Of a DNA stretch of 64,000 nucleotides, positions 45,501 through 53,666 are shown piece after piece (the stretch's first letter is position 1; the number at the start of each line of letters is the position of its first letter). Origin of the DNA: Scatophagus argus. Lineage: Eukaryota > Chordata > Actinopteri > Scatophagidae. The stretch lies in contig NC_058495.1 in the NCBI RefSeq assembly GCF_020382885.2, positions 1,464,127 to 1,528,126 on the forward strand, written 5' to 3'. The translations under genes and the position numbers were made by a program. Under the pieces are notes generated by a model, which did not search any database, was not told the origin of the DNA, and saw nothing but the letters and a program-made list of their open reading frames with translations.

Positions 45501-47388
45501 AATCTCTGGCAGGGTTGTCAACTTGGGGGTGTTCTTGAGCGTTACTGACACCTCCTGCCATCATGTGAGAAACATGAGCCAAGCTGTGACTCATTAGTGA
45601 GTCATTGTCCCCCTCCATCATGTGAGTCGTTGGGGTCACATAAATGATGGTGTTTTCAACGATGGTCATTCTATCTGGACATAGATGGTCTCTTTTTACT
45701 CTTCTCTCAACTCATCTGTCTTCTTTGTCCAGAATGTGAACATCTGAGTCCTCAAAGGAGTGTCCCTTTTCCTTTAGATGCAGATATACAGCTGAGTCGA
45801 GTCTTGACGAGCTAGCTCTCCTGTGCTCTGACATGCGCAGCGCTGGTTTGGTTTCCCTTACGACATTTTACAGCGTGCGCCACATTGCTTAGTTTACCAA
45901 AAATACCCAAACTGGGTATTTTGTCATAAGGGTGAATCAGTCTTTGTCTGAGGGCGTTGCTGGGTCTAAAGTGTTTCAGGTCTAAAGTGCATCTGCTCTG
46001 CCTTCACCGAACACATCAACTCAGTGGACAATATCAAATTCAACAAGGAGCATACGAAAGGAAATAAATTACCATTCCTGGACTATGTGGTGCTCACTGA
46101 TGATTACGGAAGCCTGCGTATTGAGGTCTACTGAAAACCCACAAACACAGACCAGTACGTACTCTTTGACTTCCACCAGCCACTTGATCACAAACTTGAA
46201 GTCATCAGGACCCTACACCACCAAGCAGACAGTGTTTCCTCCAAGGAAGAGGGGATAGAAAAGGAACTCACACACATCAGAGAAGCACTAAAAACATCTG
46301 GCTACCCAAGCTTTGGGTGTGTCTTTGTCAAATCATCTAGGAGATATGGAAAACCAGACCTCAGCCAGTGATGAACAGAACAATGGATGGAAAAAACATT
46401 GTTGTTCCCAATATGGTGGGATTGTCCAAGAAACTCAGAAGGATTTTCTCAAAGCACAGCATCATGATACACTTTAGACCCAGCAACACCATCGGACAAA
46501 GACTGGTTCACCCTAAGGACAAAATACCTGGTCACAAACTAGCAATGTGGTGTATGCTGTAAAACGCAGTGAGGAGTGCTCTGACCTATACATAGGCAAA
46601 ACAAAGCAACCACTCCACAGACGCACAGACAGCACAGGAGGTAACAACCCCGCTGGAGGTTCAATACCTGGGACTCCCCATCAGTTTTTAGAATTTAAGA
46701 AGTTTTCCACATGAGAGGTGAAACGTCCTCAGCAGCCTTAATGAAATCTGGTTGCCTTCGCTTCTAGCCTTTAAACTATTAACGGAATGCAATATATGGC
46801 TGTGGCTGATGAATATCCTGTGTCATGTGGATTTAAAAGTTTTTTGTTTATTTTATTAACGCATAGCAGACACAGTAAAGTCAGTTAATCGCATCAAACT
46901 TTTGCCAAACCAGCTATAAATATAGCATAAGCATCAACGTGAGTTTTTAATCTGTTACCTAGCTCAGTCCTCTACATCGATGGACCGCTGAAAGAGCTTC
47001 TGTTCATTGCCATTCATAATGTTGCTGAACTTAGTCTGGCTCTAAAGCAGACCCAGACTAATGAGATCAGGGTTAGCAGCTCTTTAAACATGTGCCGTCA
47101 TGACCAGAGAGACACAGAGTATGCAGCTTTTCATTCCAACCCACAGCAGCAGTTCTGTTCATGTTAGTTTCTCCCCTCTGCTAGAAAATGGAGTGATCAT
47201 TTGGGGCAATGTTTGGATGTTTGGATGGAAAACCTACACACGATCAGCTCAAAGTGTGTGTGTGTGGATGGTGTGAAAGTTTAAAGTGAAAGTTCTAGGA
47301 CAAACTTTGTGAAAAAATGCTAGAGAAAAACTGGAGAGAAAAAAGAAAAGATGGAAATCTTACCAGCCACAAGTACAAGTATTTTCAT
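26435..47388 (-). CDS. lamb3: Laminin subunit beta-3, spliced gene span
   Basis: Laminin beta-3 joins alpha-3 and gamma-2 in laminin-332, the anchoring-filament protein under epithelial hemidesmosomes. Twenty-two coding exons join in frame: 3504 nt, 1167 aa against 1172 in human, with the same number of coding exons. Order: signal peptide MKILVLVA (1 to about 17); laminin N-terminal domain to about 245 ([39 protein letters not shown]); cysteine-rich LE modules from about 247 ([12 protein letters not shown]) to about 575; then a long helical coiled-coil arm with one cysteine-rich interruption near 775-810 ([15 protein letters not shown]), the position of the beta-chain knob; ending HDLRTCQG, whose Cys matches the C-terminal interchain Cys of human LAMB3. 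All introns are GT-AG. It converges on CAMK1G and sits beside G0S2, as in human. Confidence 0.95.
27124..27286 (-). CDS. lamb3: LAMB3 coding exon 21
   Basis: Coiled-coil residues about 1068-1121 ([36 protein letters not shown]). Includes NTT, a possible N-glycan site. Acceptor TGTAG, donor GAAG/gtaata. Confidence 0.92.
27695..27958 (+). mobile_element. L2-like LINE 3' end, family A, in a LAMB3 intron
   Basis: Starts with a CT run (27701-27716), then CAACCCAACCGGTCAAGGC, the 3' block, CGCTTTATAAATAAACTG and GAATTGAA. It ends about 21 bases from the LAMB3 exon 20 donor and is antisense to LAMB3. Confidence 0.78.
27980..28156 (-). CDS. lamb3: LAMB3 coding exon 20
   Basis: Residues 1009-1067, coiled coil ([31 protein letters not shown]). 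Exactly 59 codons, both ends phase 0; acceptor ATGCAG, donor GAG/gtgagg. Confidence 0.93.
28266..28407 (-). CDS. lamb3: LAMB3 coding exon 19
   Basis: Residues 961-1008, coiled coil ([34 protein letters not shown]). Acceptor GACAG, donor AAG/gtagga. Confidence 0.92.
28803..29010 (-). CDS. lamb3: LAMB3 coding exon 18
   Basis: Residues 892-960 ([35 protein letters not shown]). The DPSSN start parallels the DPDTD of human LAMB3. Includes NLT, a possible N-glycan site. Confidence 0.93.
29101..29245 (-). CDS. lamb3: LAMB3 coding exon 17
   Basis: Residues 844-891 ([27 protein letters not shown]), coiled coil. The acceptor is ambiguous: CATAG/CTCCAG allows use of either AG, adding or skipping Leu-Gln without a frame change. 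Donor CGG/gtaagt. Confidence 0.9.
29402..29608 (-). CDS. lamb3: LAMB3 coding exon 16, cysteine-rich interruption
   Basis: Residues 775-843. Six cysteines ([31 protein letters not shown]) interrupt the coiled coil at the place where human LAMB3 has its beta-knob (LCGNSRQMACTPISC). Acceptor TTTCAG, donor AAG/gtgaac, 69 codons, phase 0. Confidence 0.94.
29690..32390 (+). mobile_element. 5'-truncated L2-like LINE with reverse transcriptase, in a LAMB3 intron, antisense
   Basis: From about 29940 one frame reads KLAPWYN and continues to 31919. It covers a non-LTR reverse transcriptase ([58 protein letters not shown] with YADD at 31077-31088) and the C-terminal [19 protein letters not shown] block. 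One in-frame TGA interrupts it at 31551-31553. The endonuclease domain is missing and the linker before 29940 is degraded, so the copy is 5'-truncated. The 3' UTR follows to about 32390. It lies in the intron between LAMB3 exons 15 and 16 and is likely immobile. Confidence 0.88.
32395..32746 (-). mobile_element. Inverted L2-like LINE segment
   Basis: On the minus strand it encodes the same C-terminal RT region as 31514-31836 ([51 protein letters not shown]). It is immediately followed by a plus-oriented LINE 3' tail (32746-32886), an arrangement expected from 5' inversion during target-primed insertion. Confidence 0.85.
32747..32886 (+). mobile_element. L2-like LINE 3' tail, family A
   Basis: GTTGGGCTCTCT, AGTTTGGTCTAGACCTGCTC, CGCTATATAAATAAACTG and GAATTGAGTTGAATTG form the standard family A end. 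Confidence 0.8.
32971..33182 (-). CDS. lamb3: LAMB3 coding exon 15
   Basis: Residues 704-774, coiled coil ([40 protein letters not shown]). The DLTP element near its end is shared with human LAMB3. Donor CAG/gtcagt, phase 0. Confidence 0.93.
33430..33590 (-). CDS. lamb3: LAMB3 coding exon 14
   Basis: Residues 650-703 ([38 protein letters not shown]), coiled coil. Acceptor CATAG, donor GCAG/gtctga. Confidence 0.92.
33640..33835 (+). mobile_element. Damaged family C SINE in a LAMB3 intron
   Basis: TGTGGAGTTTGCATGTTCTC, CCTGTGCCTG, GGGTTTTCTCC, CATGCACATTAGGTTAATTGG and CCAGGGTGTACCCTGCCTCTCG match the SINE at 4575-4913 with deletions. The tRNA-like head is mostly missing. Confidence 0.65.
33980..34355 (-). 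CDS. lamb3: LAMB3 coding exon 13, last LE module into coiled coil
   Basis: Residues 525-649. Starts with the last epidermal-growth-factor-like LE module ([48 protein letters not shown]), then enters the helical arm ([32 protein letters not shown]). This is the largest coding exon of the gene (376 nt). Confidence 0.94.
34978..35074 (-). CDS. lamb3: LAMB3 coding exon 12
   Basis: Residues 493-524, part of an LE module ([27 protein letters not shown]). Acceptor TTCCAG, donor AAAC/gtgagt. Confidence 0.93.
35212..35242. repeat. GATA microsatellite
   Basis: About eight GATA units in the intron between LAMB3 coding exons 11 and 12. Confidence 0.9.
35563..35756 (-). CDS. lamb3: LAMB3 coding exon 11
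   Basis: Residues 428-492, LE modules ([52 protein letters not shown]). Acceptor ATCCAG, donor CAG/gtatga. Confidence 0.94.
36050..36205 (-). CDS. lamb3: LAMB3 coding exon 10
   Basis: Residues 376-427, LE module ([50 protein letters not shown]). Acceptor GGCAG, donor CCA/gtgagt. Confidence 0.94.
36373..36561 (-). CDS. lamb3: LAMB3 coding exon 9
   Basis: Residues 313-375, LE module with the conserved start [20 protein letters not shown], then [19 protein letters not shown]. Acceptor CTCAG, donor TAC/gtaagt. Confidence 0.94.
37171..37291 (-). CDS. lamb3: LAMB3 coding exon 8
   Basis: Residues 273-312 ([36 protein letters not shown]), first LE module, close to the human CQHNTAGPNCERC block. 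Acceptor TTCCAG, donor AAC/gtaaga. Confidence 0.94.
37998..38136 (+). mobile_element. L2-like LINE 3' tail abutting the LAMB3 exon 7 donor
   Basis: GTTGGGCTCTCTGTATTAC to CGCTATATAAATAAACTG and GAATTGGAATGGAATTGG. The tail ends within about 4 bases of the exon 7 donor (intron starts at 38140), antisense to LAMB3. Confidence 0.78.
38141..38331 (-). CDS. lamb3: LAMB3 coding exon 7
   Basis: Residues 209-272, end of the laminin N-terminal domain and start of LE1 ([40 protein letters not shown]). Acceptor CCACAG, donor ACAG/gtatcc. Confidence 0.93.
38436..38499 (-). CDS. lamb3: LAMB3 coding exon 6
   Basis: Residues 188-208 ([20 protein letters not shown]) in the laminin N-terminal domain. Acceptor TCCAG, donor GAAG/gtaagt. 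Confidence 0.9.
38779..38970 (-). CDS. lamb3: LAMB3 coding exon 5
   Basis: Residues 124-187, laminin N-terminal domain ([38 protein letters not shown]). ERxxDxGxTWQ is the conserved laminin N-terminal motif. 64 codons, phase 0 at both ends. Confidence 0.94.
39205..39278 (-). CDS. lamb3: LAMB3 coding exon 4
   Basis: Residues 99-123 ([20 protein letters not shown]), matching VNPVSLQLDLDRRFQL of human LAMB3. Acceptor CTGCAG, donor AAG/gtttga. Confidence 0.94.
39478..39526. repeat. CTTT microsatellite close to a LAMB3 donor
   Basis: About twelve CTTT units, read as AAAG in the LAMB3 transcript. The run starts about 25 bases inside the intron after coding exon 3. Confidence 0.9.
39552..39666 (-). 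CDS. lamb3: LAMB3 coding exon 3
   Basis: Residues 61-98 ([31 protein letters not shown]), the MKCCxCDSR and RWWQS motifs of laminin N-terminal domains. Acceptor TTTAG, donor AAAG/gtgggc. Confidence 0.94.
39667..45005 (-). other. LAMB3 intron 2 (between coding exons 2 and 3)
   Basis: The longest LAMB3 intron (5.3 kb). No coding sequence was recognised on either strand. It holds the perfect hairpin at 41724-41762; the rest is AT-rich without repeats I can name. Confidence 0.6.
41724..41762. repeat. Perfect 17-bp inverted repeat with 5-nt loop
   Basis: CAGCGCACATGCAAACA at 41724-41740 and its exact reverse complement at 41746-41762 flank the loop CATGC. The stem is too short for a canonical microRNA precursor. 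It lies in LAMB3 intron 2. Confidence 0.85.
45006..45160 (-). CDS. lamb3: LAMB3 coding exon 2
   Basis: Residues 9-60. Finishes the signal peptide (AIAAVSQAQ) and starts the mature N-terminus [20 protein letters not shown] and [15 protein letters not shown], near-identical in layout to human ACSRGACYPPVGDLL. Acceptor CACAG, donor CAG/gtagga. Confidence 0.94.
45385..45975 (-). mobile_element. Penelope-like element remnant, minus orientation
   Basis: The minus strand matches the last part of the plus-oriented element next to it: a segment starting CACTTTAGACCCAGCAAC, the GIY-YIG endonuclease region with stops and losses, and the common 3' end (AGGTGAAACATC ... GCTTCTAGCAGTTTAA). Degraded. Lies in the first coding intron of LAMB3. 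Confidence 0.75.
45985..46790 (+). mobile_element. Penelope-like element remnant, plus orientation
   Basis: Translated pieces match the C-terminal part of a Penelope-type reverse transcriptase ([40 protein letters not shown], then [20 protein letters not shown] and [14 protein letters not shown]). A GIY-YIG endonuclease start ([20 protein letters not shown]) follows. Stops and frame breaks show it is dead. The 3' end GAGGTGAAACGTCC to GCTTCTAGCCTTTAAAC is shared, inverted, with the neighbour at 45385. Confidence 0.8.
47364..47388 (-). CDS. lamb3: LAMB3 coding exon 1, start of signal peptide
   Basis: ATG at 47388 gives MKILVLVA, the hydrophobic start of the signal peptide, then donor GCTG/gtaaga. 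An upstream acceptor TTTTTCATAG/GAGG (exon from 47400) gives a short leader before the ATG. Confidence 0.85.
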
Positions 47389-47500
47389 GTTGTGTTCCTC
47401 CTATGAAAAATCCTAGAAAAGATGAGAAAACAGAAGAATATCAGCAAGCAAAAACAATCATTGAAATCCAGGTGACTGTATTTCTTGATATGAGACTCAC

Positions 47501-47570
47501 CTGGCAGTCTTTCACTTGTGTTATCTGCTGTATTTAGTTGTATGTTGCTGCCAGGCTGCTGCTTTATAAA
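47501..47570 (-). promoter_or_regulatory. lamb3: LAMB3 promoter with TATA box and non-coding exon 1 (inferred)
   Basis: On the minus strand TTTATAAA lies at 47570-47563. About 60 bases further a strong donor CTGCCAG/gtgagt occurs at 47501/47500. With the acceptor at 47402-47401 this makes a leader exon of about 35-40 bases and a 99-base leader intron. Human LAMB3 also has a non-coding first exon. The start site is inferred from spacing. Confidence 0.55.
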
Positions 47571-47642
47571 CACCGTCTCACCTGGACGGTATGATACAGT
47601 GTGTGTCAGAGTCACACCCTTCACCACCACTCCCTGCAGTCC

Positions 47643-47653
47643 ATGAATCAACG

Positions 47654-47690
<37 letters not shown>
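47643..47690. repeat. CA microsatellite upstream of LAMB3
   Basis: An almost perfect CA run, about 75 bases upstream of the inferred LAMB3 TATA box. Confidence 0.85.
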
Positions 47691-47692
<2 letters not shown>

Positions 47693-48529
47693 GCATATAG
47701 ATACGCAGGCAGACACCAACACAGACACGTAGGAGCTGCAAACAAAGACTAAAGGTATAATAAAACGCAATCAGAGTGTAAGATCAAATGATGTCATTCA
47801 TTTGTAGAGCTAATTTAAAAATGATCAGTTTTGTTAATGTGCAGGCTAAAAAAATATGTAAACTTTTGTATATATCCAATATTTAGGGTGCCAGATGATG
47901 AAGCCCTCTGGTGGCACAGTGACTTTCCATCTGGTGCCATCATCAACCAAACATTTTTAGCATAATCATTATCAACCATTGTGCATGCTCATATTATTAC
48001 TGTTCCATTGAGAAGAGAACACAGTTCTGGGGTGTTAAACACACTCACACAGACAAACTCACTATTTCTTTCCAGCCACAATACATGCCCTGTAGGTAGT
48101 GTTTAGCTTTAGTGTGTTGTGTGAAGACATCATAGCCAGAGGGCCAATGGAACACACACCTTATGTTTTTCTCCATTCTCTCCAGACACACTGACTAAGT
48201 CCAAGTACAGGGTGTGTCTCCTGACTCAAGTCGCACACACAGGATACTGTGCATGTACAACTTCAAACAAGTACCGTCATGCCTGCAATCGCTCTGGATA
48301 GCTACAGCTGCAATTTATTTCTTGGTAACAGACTAGTGTTTCTACACAGGAGGTTGTCAATGCAGTTACTAATTAAGTAAAATATGGATTGCAGACTCAT
48401 ACATAAACGCAAACACACACACATCTTACCCTAATCTGATTTTCTGTGTACTGAACTCTTGCCTGATATAAAGACTTTTTTTTTTATCTGCTTGCTTTGA
48501 GTGCATGTTGTGCCTCTCTCTCTTTCATC

Positions 48530-48760
48530 CTCTCTTCCTGTCTACCTCTTCTTCCCCCCCTTCACCCAGCTGACTATCAGCAGGATGGTTCTCCCTTGCA
48601 AGCTGGGTCCTGCTCAAGGTTTCTTCCTGTTAAAAGGGAGTTTTTCCTTGCCACTGTCTGCTTGCTCGGGGGTTCAGGCTCTGGGTCTCTGTGAAGCATC
48701 TAGAGACAATTTTAATTGTATAAGGTGCTATATAAATAAATTGAATTTAACTGAATTACT
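48530..48760 (+). mobile_element. L2-like LINE 3' end, family B, plus
   Basis: CCTGTCTACCTCTTCTTCCC, GGTTTCTTCCTGTTAAAAGG, GGAGTTTTTCCTTGCCACTG and GGTGCTATATAAATAAATTG with a GAATTTAACTGAATT tail. It is the reverse counterpart of 4223-4495. The open frames across it are not genes. Confidence 0.75.
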
Positions 48761-48774
48761 GTGTAGTCTGGCCT

Positions 48775-49255
48775 TGGTGTCTCACACTCTCTCTGCGTCT
48801 TCACTGATTTCTCCAGAGCTCCATCCACCGGCACCAACCTCCACCTGCATCACCTCCTTCCCTGTGTTTCTACCCTGCCAGCCGTCCCTGCTCATCAACC
48901 AACCTGCTGCTCCTGCTTTCCCTGGTCACAGCCCAGTCTGCCCACCAGGATCTGCCTCCATCAGCCTGACTGAACATTCCCCATCTATCCCATATCTCAT
49001 GTTGTTAACTGCTTTCCTGCCTGTACAACATCCATTGCACGTCTGCCCGTCCTGGGTGAGGGATCCCTCCTCTGTTGCTCACCCTGAGGTTTCTTCCATT
49101 ATTTCCCTGTTAAAGGTTTTTCTGGGAGTTTTTCCTTAGTCAATGTGAGTGTCTAAGGGCAAAGGATGTTGCTATGATGTTATGTAATGCCCTTTGAGAC
49201 AAACTGCTTGTCAAAATGGGCTATACAAATAAAGTTGTCTTGTCTTGTCTTGTGT
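48775..49255 (+). mobile_element. LINE family G 3' UTR and tail
   Basis: The 3' UTR has TTCCTGCCTGTACAACATCC, GGGTGAGGGATCCCTCC and GGGAGTTTTTCCTTAG. It ends GGGCTATACAAATAAAGTTG followed by a CTTGT tandem tail. Inverted fragments of the same family are at 10650-10775 and 59305-59460. Confidence 0.72.
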
Positions 49256-49309
49256 AAATGTCAGTCAAAGGCGTGTTGTATTTTCTCTGCTCTTGGACTT
49301 AGGTTTAGA

Positions 49310-50165
49310 CTTCACTTTATTAATCCTTTTGGGATGACTCCCTCAGGGAAATTGAAATTGAAACAAACAACAACTATTTGCAAACAGGATAATAATATGT
49401 TAAAATTAAGACAAGAAAACTCTAGCTAAATGTAGAAGACAGAGATAAGAGTGAAATCAAAAAATAAAATAAATATAGAGAACTGTATATGTATATAGCT
49501 TATAAGTTATGGCACAGTGTGTGGCTCCACTCCTTCCCTTATGTCCTCTGTACCTTATGTCCTCCCCCTCTATTTCCTCCTCCTCCCCCCGAGTGAGGAG
49601 TTGTAAAGCCTGATGGCATGAAGGACAAAGGAGTTCTTAAGTCTGTTGGTCCTACACTTGGGAAGGAGCAGTCTTTTACTGAACAGGCTCTTCTGGTTGC
49701 TAATGACGGTGTGCAGGGGGTGGCTGGCATTGTCCATAATATCCAGCAGTTTGTCCAGTGTCCTCAGCTTCATGCTGACCATAGAGCCGGCCCCCCTGAT
49801 CAGTTTATCCTGTCTGTATGTGTCCTTCTTGGATGTGCTGCCTCCCCAGCACACCACACTGTTAAAGAGGACACTGACAACCACAGACTGGCAAAACATC
49901 CACAGCAGTTTTTGCTGCAGATGTTGAAAGACCACAGTGTCCTTAGGAAGTACAACCTGCTCTGTGTCTTCCCATGCAGATGGCTGGTGTGTGTTGTCCA
50001 GTTCAGTTTATTATCCAGCCACAGCCCGAGGTATTCGTGTGATTCCACAACCTCCACCTCGGGTTACTCTAGCAGGACTGGTCGCGGTGTTGGTCTGGAC
50101 CTCCCAAAGTCAATGACCAGCTCCTTAGTCCTCTTAGGGACTCCCTCTAAAGCCCCTTCCAGAGT
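49310..50165 (-). mobile_element. Non-LTR retrotransposon, C-terminal ORF fragment and 3' UTR, minus
   Basis: The minus strand encodes pieces of a LINE reverse transcriptase tail: SHEYLGLWLDNKLNWTTHTS, SRLYFLRTLWSFNIC, then after a frame change VLFNSVVCWGGSTSKKDT, DKLLDIMDNASHPLHTVISN and NSFVLHAIRLYNSSLGG. The 3' UTR runs to about 49310 (TCAATTTCCCTGAGGGAGTC). Frame breaks show it is inactive. It is a different family from the L2-like elements. Confidence 0.8.
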
Positions 50166-50754
50166 GTTAGATCAATGCTAGAAAAATGTATTCTGATTTT
50201 GCCTGATATTTTGAGTGTGCCTGATGCTTGGTGCGTATCCCGATATTGCCAGTACTATTTATAGCAGTAGCAATATCATTAAAGTTCAAAGGCCATATGC
50301 CATTTATGTGCCAGCAGTACGATCAGTCAGCAAAACTTTAAGTGAGGTATGAACAACTTCAACATTATCATGTTTTTAATCAGCTAGTTGGCTAAGCTGT
50401 TGCTGGGGGTAATTGAGCTTTTTTAACTTATCCTGAGGTAATGCCAGTGTTTTCAAATAGCTGTTGACTTAATTTTTTACAGATGAAATTACATTTTTGT
50501 TAACCATGTAAAGTACCAACAAAGGTACTTGTATCAGTACAGGTTCAAATCGAATGGTACTCAGTCCTAATGAGCCATTGGCCATTGCTGGTGTGCTCGG
50601 AGCAGGAAGCTATATTTTGTGTTAGCACACGGTCGATCTGAGTGGACAAATTTAGGTTCACTTATTTTGTCTTAGGGAAACAGGTGACAACGGTGATGCA
50701 GTGCTTACCACTGTTGCCTCACCACAAAAGGGTTCCAGGTCTGGGGCCCTCTAT

Positions 50755-50925
50755 GTGCTGGTGAGGACACACAATACTACCACAATGGCTTATATCAACC
50801 ATCAGAGAAGTCTGTGCTCCCGACAGTTGCACACTCTGGCACGTAAACTGATACTGTGGAGCGATACTCATCTCTCTGTCAGAGTGATGTACATCCCATG
50901 GATTCCTCTTGTCCAGGGGGAATCT
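50755..50925 (+). mobile_element. RNase H fragment of a DIRS/Ngaro-like retrotransposon
   Basis: VRTHNTTTMAYINHQRSLCS and LHTLARKLILWSD, SVRVMYIPWIP resemble the RNase H of fish tyrosine-recombinase retroelements (typically DNTxxxxYINxQGG ... LAxxLLLW). Only about 55 codons remain. Confidence 0.5.
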
Positions 50926-53099
50926 CATTCATGCAGATTGGAAAGGGCGCCCTGCTGTAATGGATGAAATTTCAACACAATGTAAAACAGGACACAGTGC
51001 TTGTCTCTGCACGACCAGAACATTGGTAGATATCTTCACACACATGGAGACTTGATTTCCCCCACTGGACTTGAGTGCCCCAACATTGTTCAGAAAGCAG
51101 CAGAATCATCTTTCCCTGTTTTTAAATGCTCCTTACCGGTGATACATTTATTAACTGGCAGGGGTGAAGCAGCTCCTCTGCAGTCACCAGTGGGTCTGCA
51201 AGTTGGTGCACTTGCAGATATTTTTCCCCCACCCAAGCAACATGACCTGTAAATAGTTTGCAGTGTCAGAGCAACATCCACCAGATTTCTTTGGAACGGA
51301 AAGTATTTGAGGAATAGTATGTTAAGACACAGAAAATCCATTGTTCAGTTAATGCAGATTTGTTTTTTTTGCAAGACTTAACTGACAAAAAGAAGGCACT
51401 TTGTACTGATAAGATTTACAGTTCTACATTAGCAAACACATCAACTAACAAAGACTTTCTTACAGGACAGTGGGTGCTACCACAGTGGCCTATTCCAGCT
51501 CAGGCCTTCACATTCTACCAGAGGTCATGTGACTTCTTAGGCCCTGTTAAGTGTGGTCTTTATTCAGGAAATCTGAACTGCAGGGAGTTGATCATCTACT
51601 TCTCACATTTGCAAGGTACACTTCTTTGAGAAGAATTGTGCTTGTTTTGAATGATAAGCAAAGCTGCACTAGTCATGTGTAAAGGCACAGGGCCCTTACA
51701 CAGACATGATTGCCCTCTGCACAGAGATGGTGTAACAGTGCTTTAGTGAATATCAGTGGTGGAATATCTCACTTGTGCCATGGTTGCAGACATAGCCTTA
51801 AGTTTATACAAGACAGTCAGTTTGATTTGTAATAGCAGGAAATACACAGGTGTGACTGATACTGATGACTGTAATGATGATTCCATATTGGTGTGTCTTT
51901 CCTTCCCAATGTGCCAGCATGGACAGAACCAGAGCTGCTACACCTATGTCAATATGCACTAAAAAAGTCTATTATGGATCTGAATAGTATTATGAATAGA
52001 GGCAAATCAGCCCAATAAATGAGAATTAATATCAGAAATTATAGTTTAGAAAGTGTTTAGAAAAGAAGGTCCCCTTTCTACTTAACATGCAAGATAAATT
52101 GAGGATAAAAGATGAGAGTGAATGTAATGATACGTCTCCTCTGTCAGAGGTTTCCCCAGCTGGCCTAGAGACTGAGGAAGGGATAGTGTTTCCCTGATAT
52201 CAGCAGACGTGATTCAGAAACAAACATTTCTGCACTTCCTGTGCTGCTCCATATTAGTCACCATGAAGAACATGTGGTACGTGAGGGCCTCACTGTGTAC
52301 TATACTGTACAGCTCCACTCTGACCACAGTTCACAGCGTCAGGGTTGCAGTAGCAGAAATGCTGCAGGGTAACTGGGTAGACATGACCTTTCCCCTTATT
52401 TGGTGGCTGTTGATGTGGAGGACTCCATCAGCCCAGTGGTCAGCTGCACGGCTGTATGGCTTTACTACTGCCACACTGTGCTGGTCTGACAACAAGACAA
52501 CTGAGACACATCACATGTTTATTCCTGTTTTTTTTTCTTTTTCTCTTTTGACATAATTTTGACCTTTGACTGAAATGAACTCATGTGGCATCATTTGGAT
52601 TAGTCCTTAAAACATATTCAGCAGAAAATGAACTGAAGTCATAGTTCTAATTATCTTTCATTTGCTGGTTTAGGAACTTGTGTTGGATATAGGGCTATGG
52701 AGTACTGACCAGTATCAACAATGTCAATGAGAAAATTACAAAAATGCAAACCTGAAAGACATTGCTTCTTTATTTTTTTACACAAGAAACATTTTTGTGA
52801 ATTGAAAGTGATAATTTTATATTCCAGTTCATTTGTTAATTTTCTTAATGTGGCCTGTCCTCTTACAGATCACCATAGTGTAGAAAAAAAAGCTGTTCAG
52901 TTTTCCTCCTCCAAAACATAAATAACGAAAAATGAAGCAATCATCTTCACCACTTTGACAATACATAAATAAATGAACTTAATAAGCATCAGCAAATGGA
53001 GACATTTGCAGAAATGTACTAACATTTCTCGTTAGAAGCTCATGTAAATAATGCACATTTTCACTTTTTTTAAAGTTAATTTTAATTTTATTATTTTTT
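50926..53099. other. Spacer between LAMB3 and G0S2 without a recognised gene
   Basis: Open stretches near 51360-51630 and 52209-52556 lack family similarity, splice context or a compositional signal. Nothing else is identified. Confidence 0.4.
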
Positions 53100-53240
53100 T
53101 TCTTTTCTTTTCTTTTTCTTCTTTTTTTTTATTATTTACCTATTTTTTTGGTAGCAGGGACACAAAGAATTTCACTGCACATTGTACCGTGTATGATTGT
53201 GTATGTGACAAATAAACCTATCTTGTATCTTGTATCTTGT
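53100..53240 (+). mobile_element. LINE 3' tail with TATCTTG tandem units
   Basis: A T-rich tract, then AGCAGGGACACAAAGAATTT, ACTGCACATTGTACCG, GACAAATAAACC and three TATCTTG units. Typical non-LTR 3' end, no coding part. Confidence 0.6.
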
Positions 53241-53570
53241 AGAAGCTGACTGAGAGATACCAACATCGAAAGAGATATTGGCTATACAGCTTCCTCATCA
53301 TAACTTCACTCGTGAACATGCTACAATATACACACACTGTAAATTTAGCTCAAAGTATAGCAGTCGCTTGGAACTCACTTCTGAATACTAGACAATCCCT
53401 AAAGCAGTATTAGTGGGAACATGAGTGAAAGTATTGACTGTGTAAATAAGCTTAAACAAAACTGGGTCAAAGTTTCTGGCTCAAAGCTGTGCTTTTTATT
53501 CTCCAGAGACTAGCCTCCATGCTCTATGAATATTCAGCTGCTGTCACTGTGTGGGTGGAGAGAATGGGGC

Positions 53571-53666
53571 TATAAATGACCACAGTATCTAGTAAAGGTG
53601 CGTTCTTGCCTTAAACTCAAACTCAAGCCGAGAGTGAACCTGTGACTAGAACAAACAAATATCACA
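53571..53666 (+). promoter_or_regulatory. g0s2: G0S2 TATA box and non-coding exon 1 (inferred)
   Basis: TATAAAT at 53571-53577, followed at 53667 by a consensus donor ATCACA/gtaagt. An acceptor TTTTAATCTAG at 54177 opens the coding exon. This gives a leader exon of about 65 bases and a 511-base leader intron. Human G0S2 likewise has its only intron in the 5' UTR. Confidence 0.6.

Noticed and set aside
48501..49139. 212-codon open frame upstream of G0S2
   Set aside because: Lies entirely over LINE 3' UTR sequence of families B and G; Ser/Pro/Leu-rich composition comes from CT-rich DNA.
49618..50181. 187-codon plus-strand open frame
   Set aside because: Antisense of a minus-strand LINE reverse transcriptase fragment with clear similarity on the other strand.
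52209..52556. 115-codon open frame with hydrophobic segments
   Set aside because: No family similarity and no supporting gene structure; left as non-coding.
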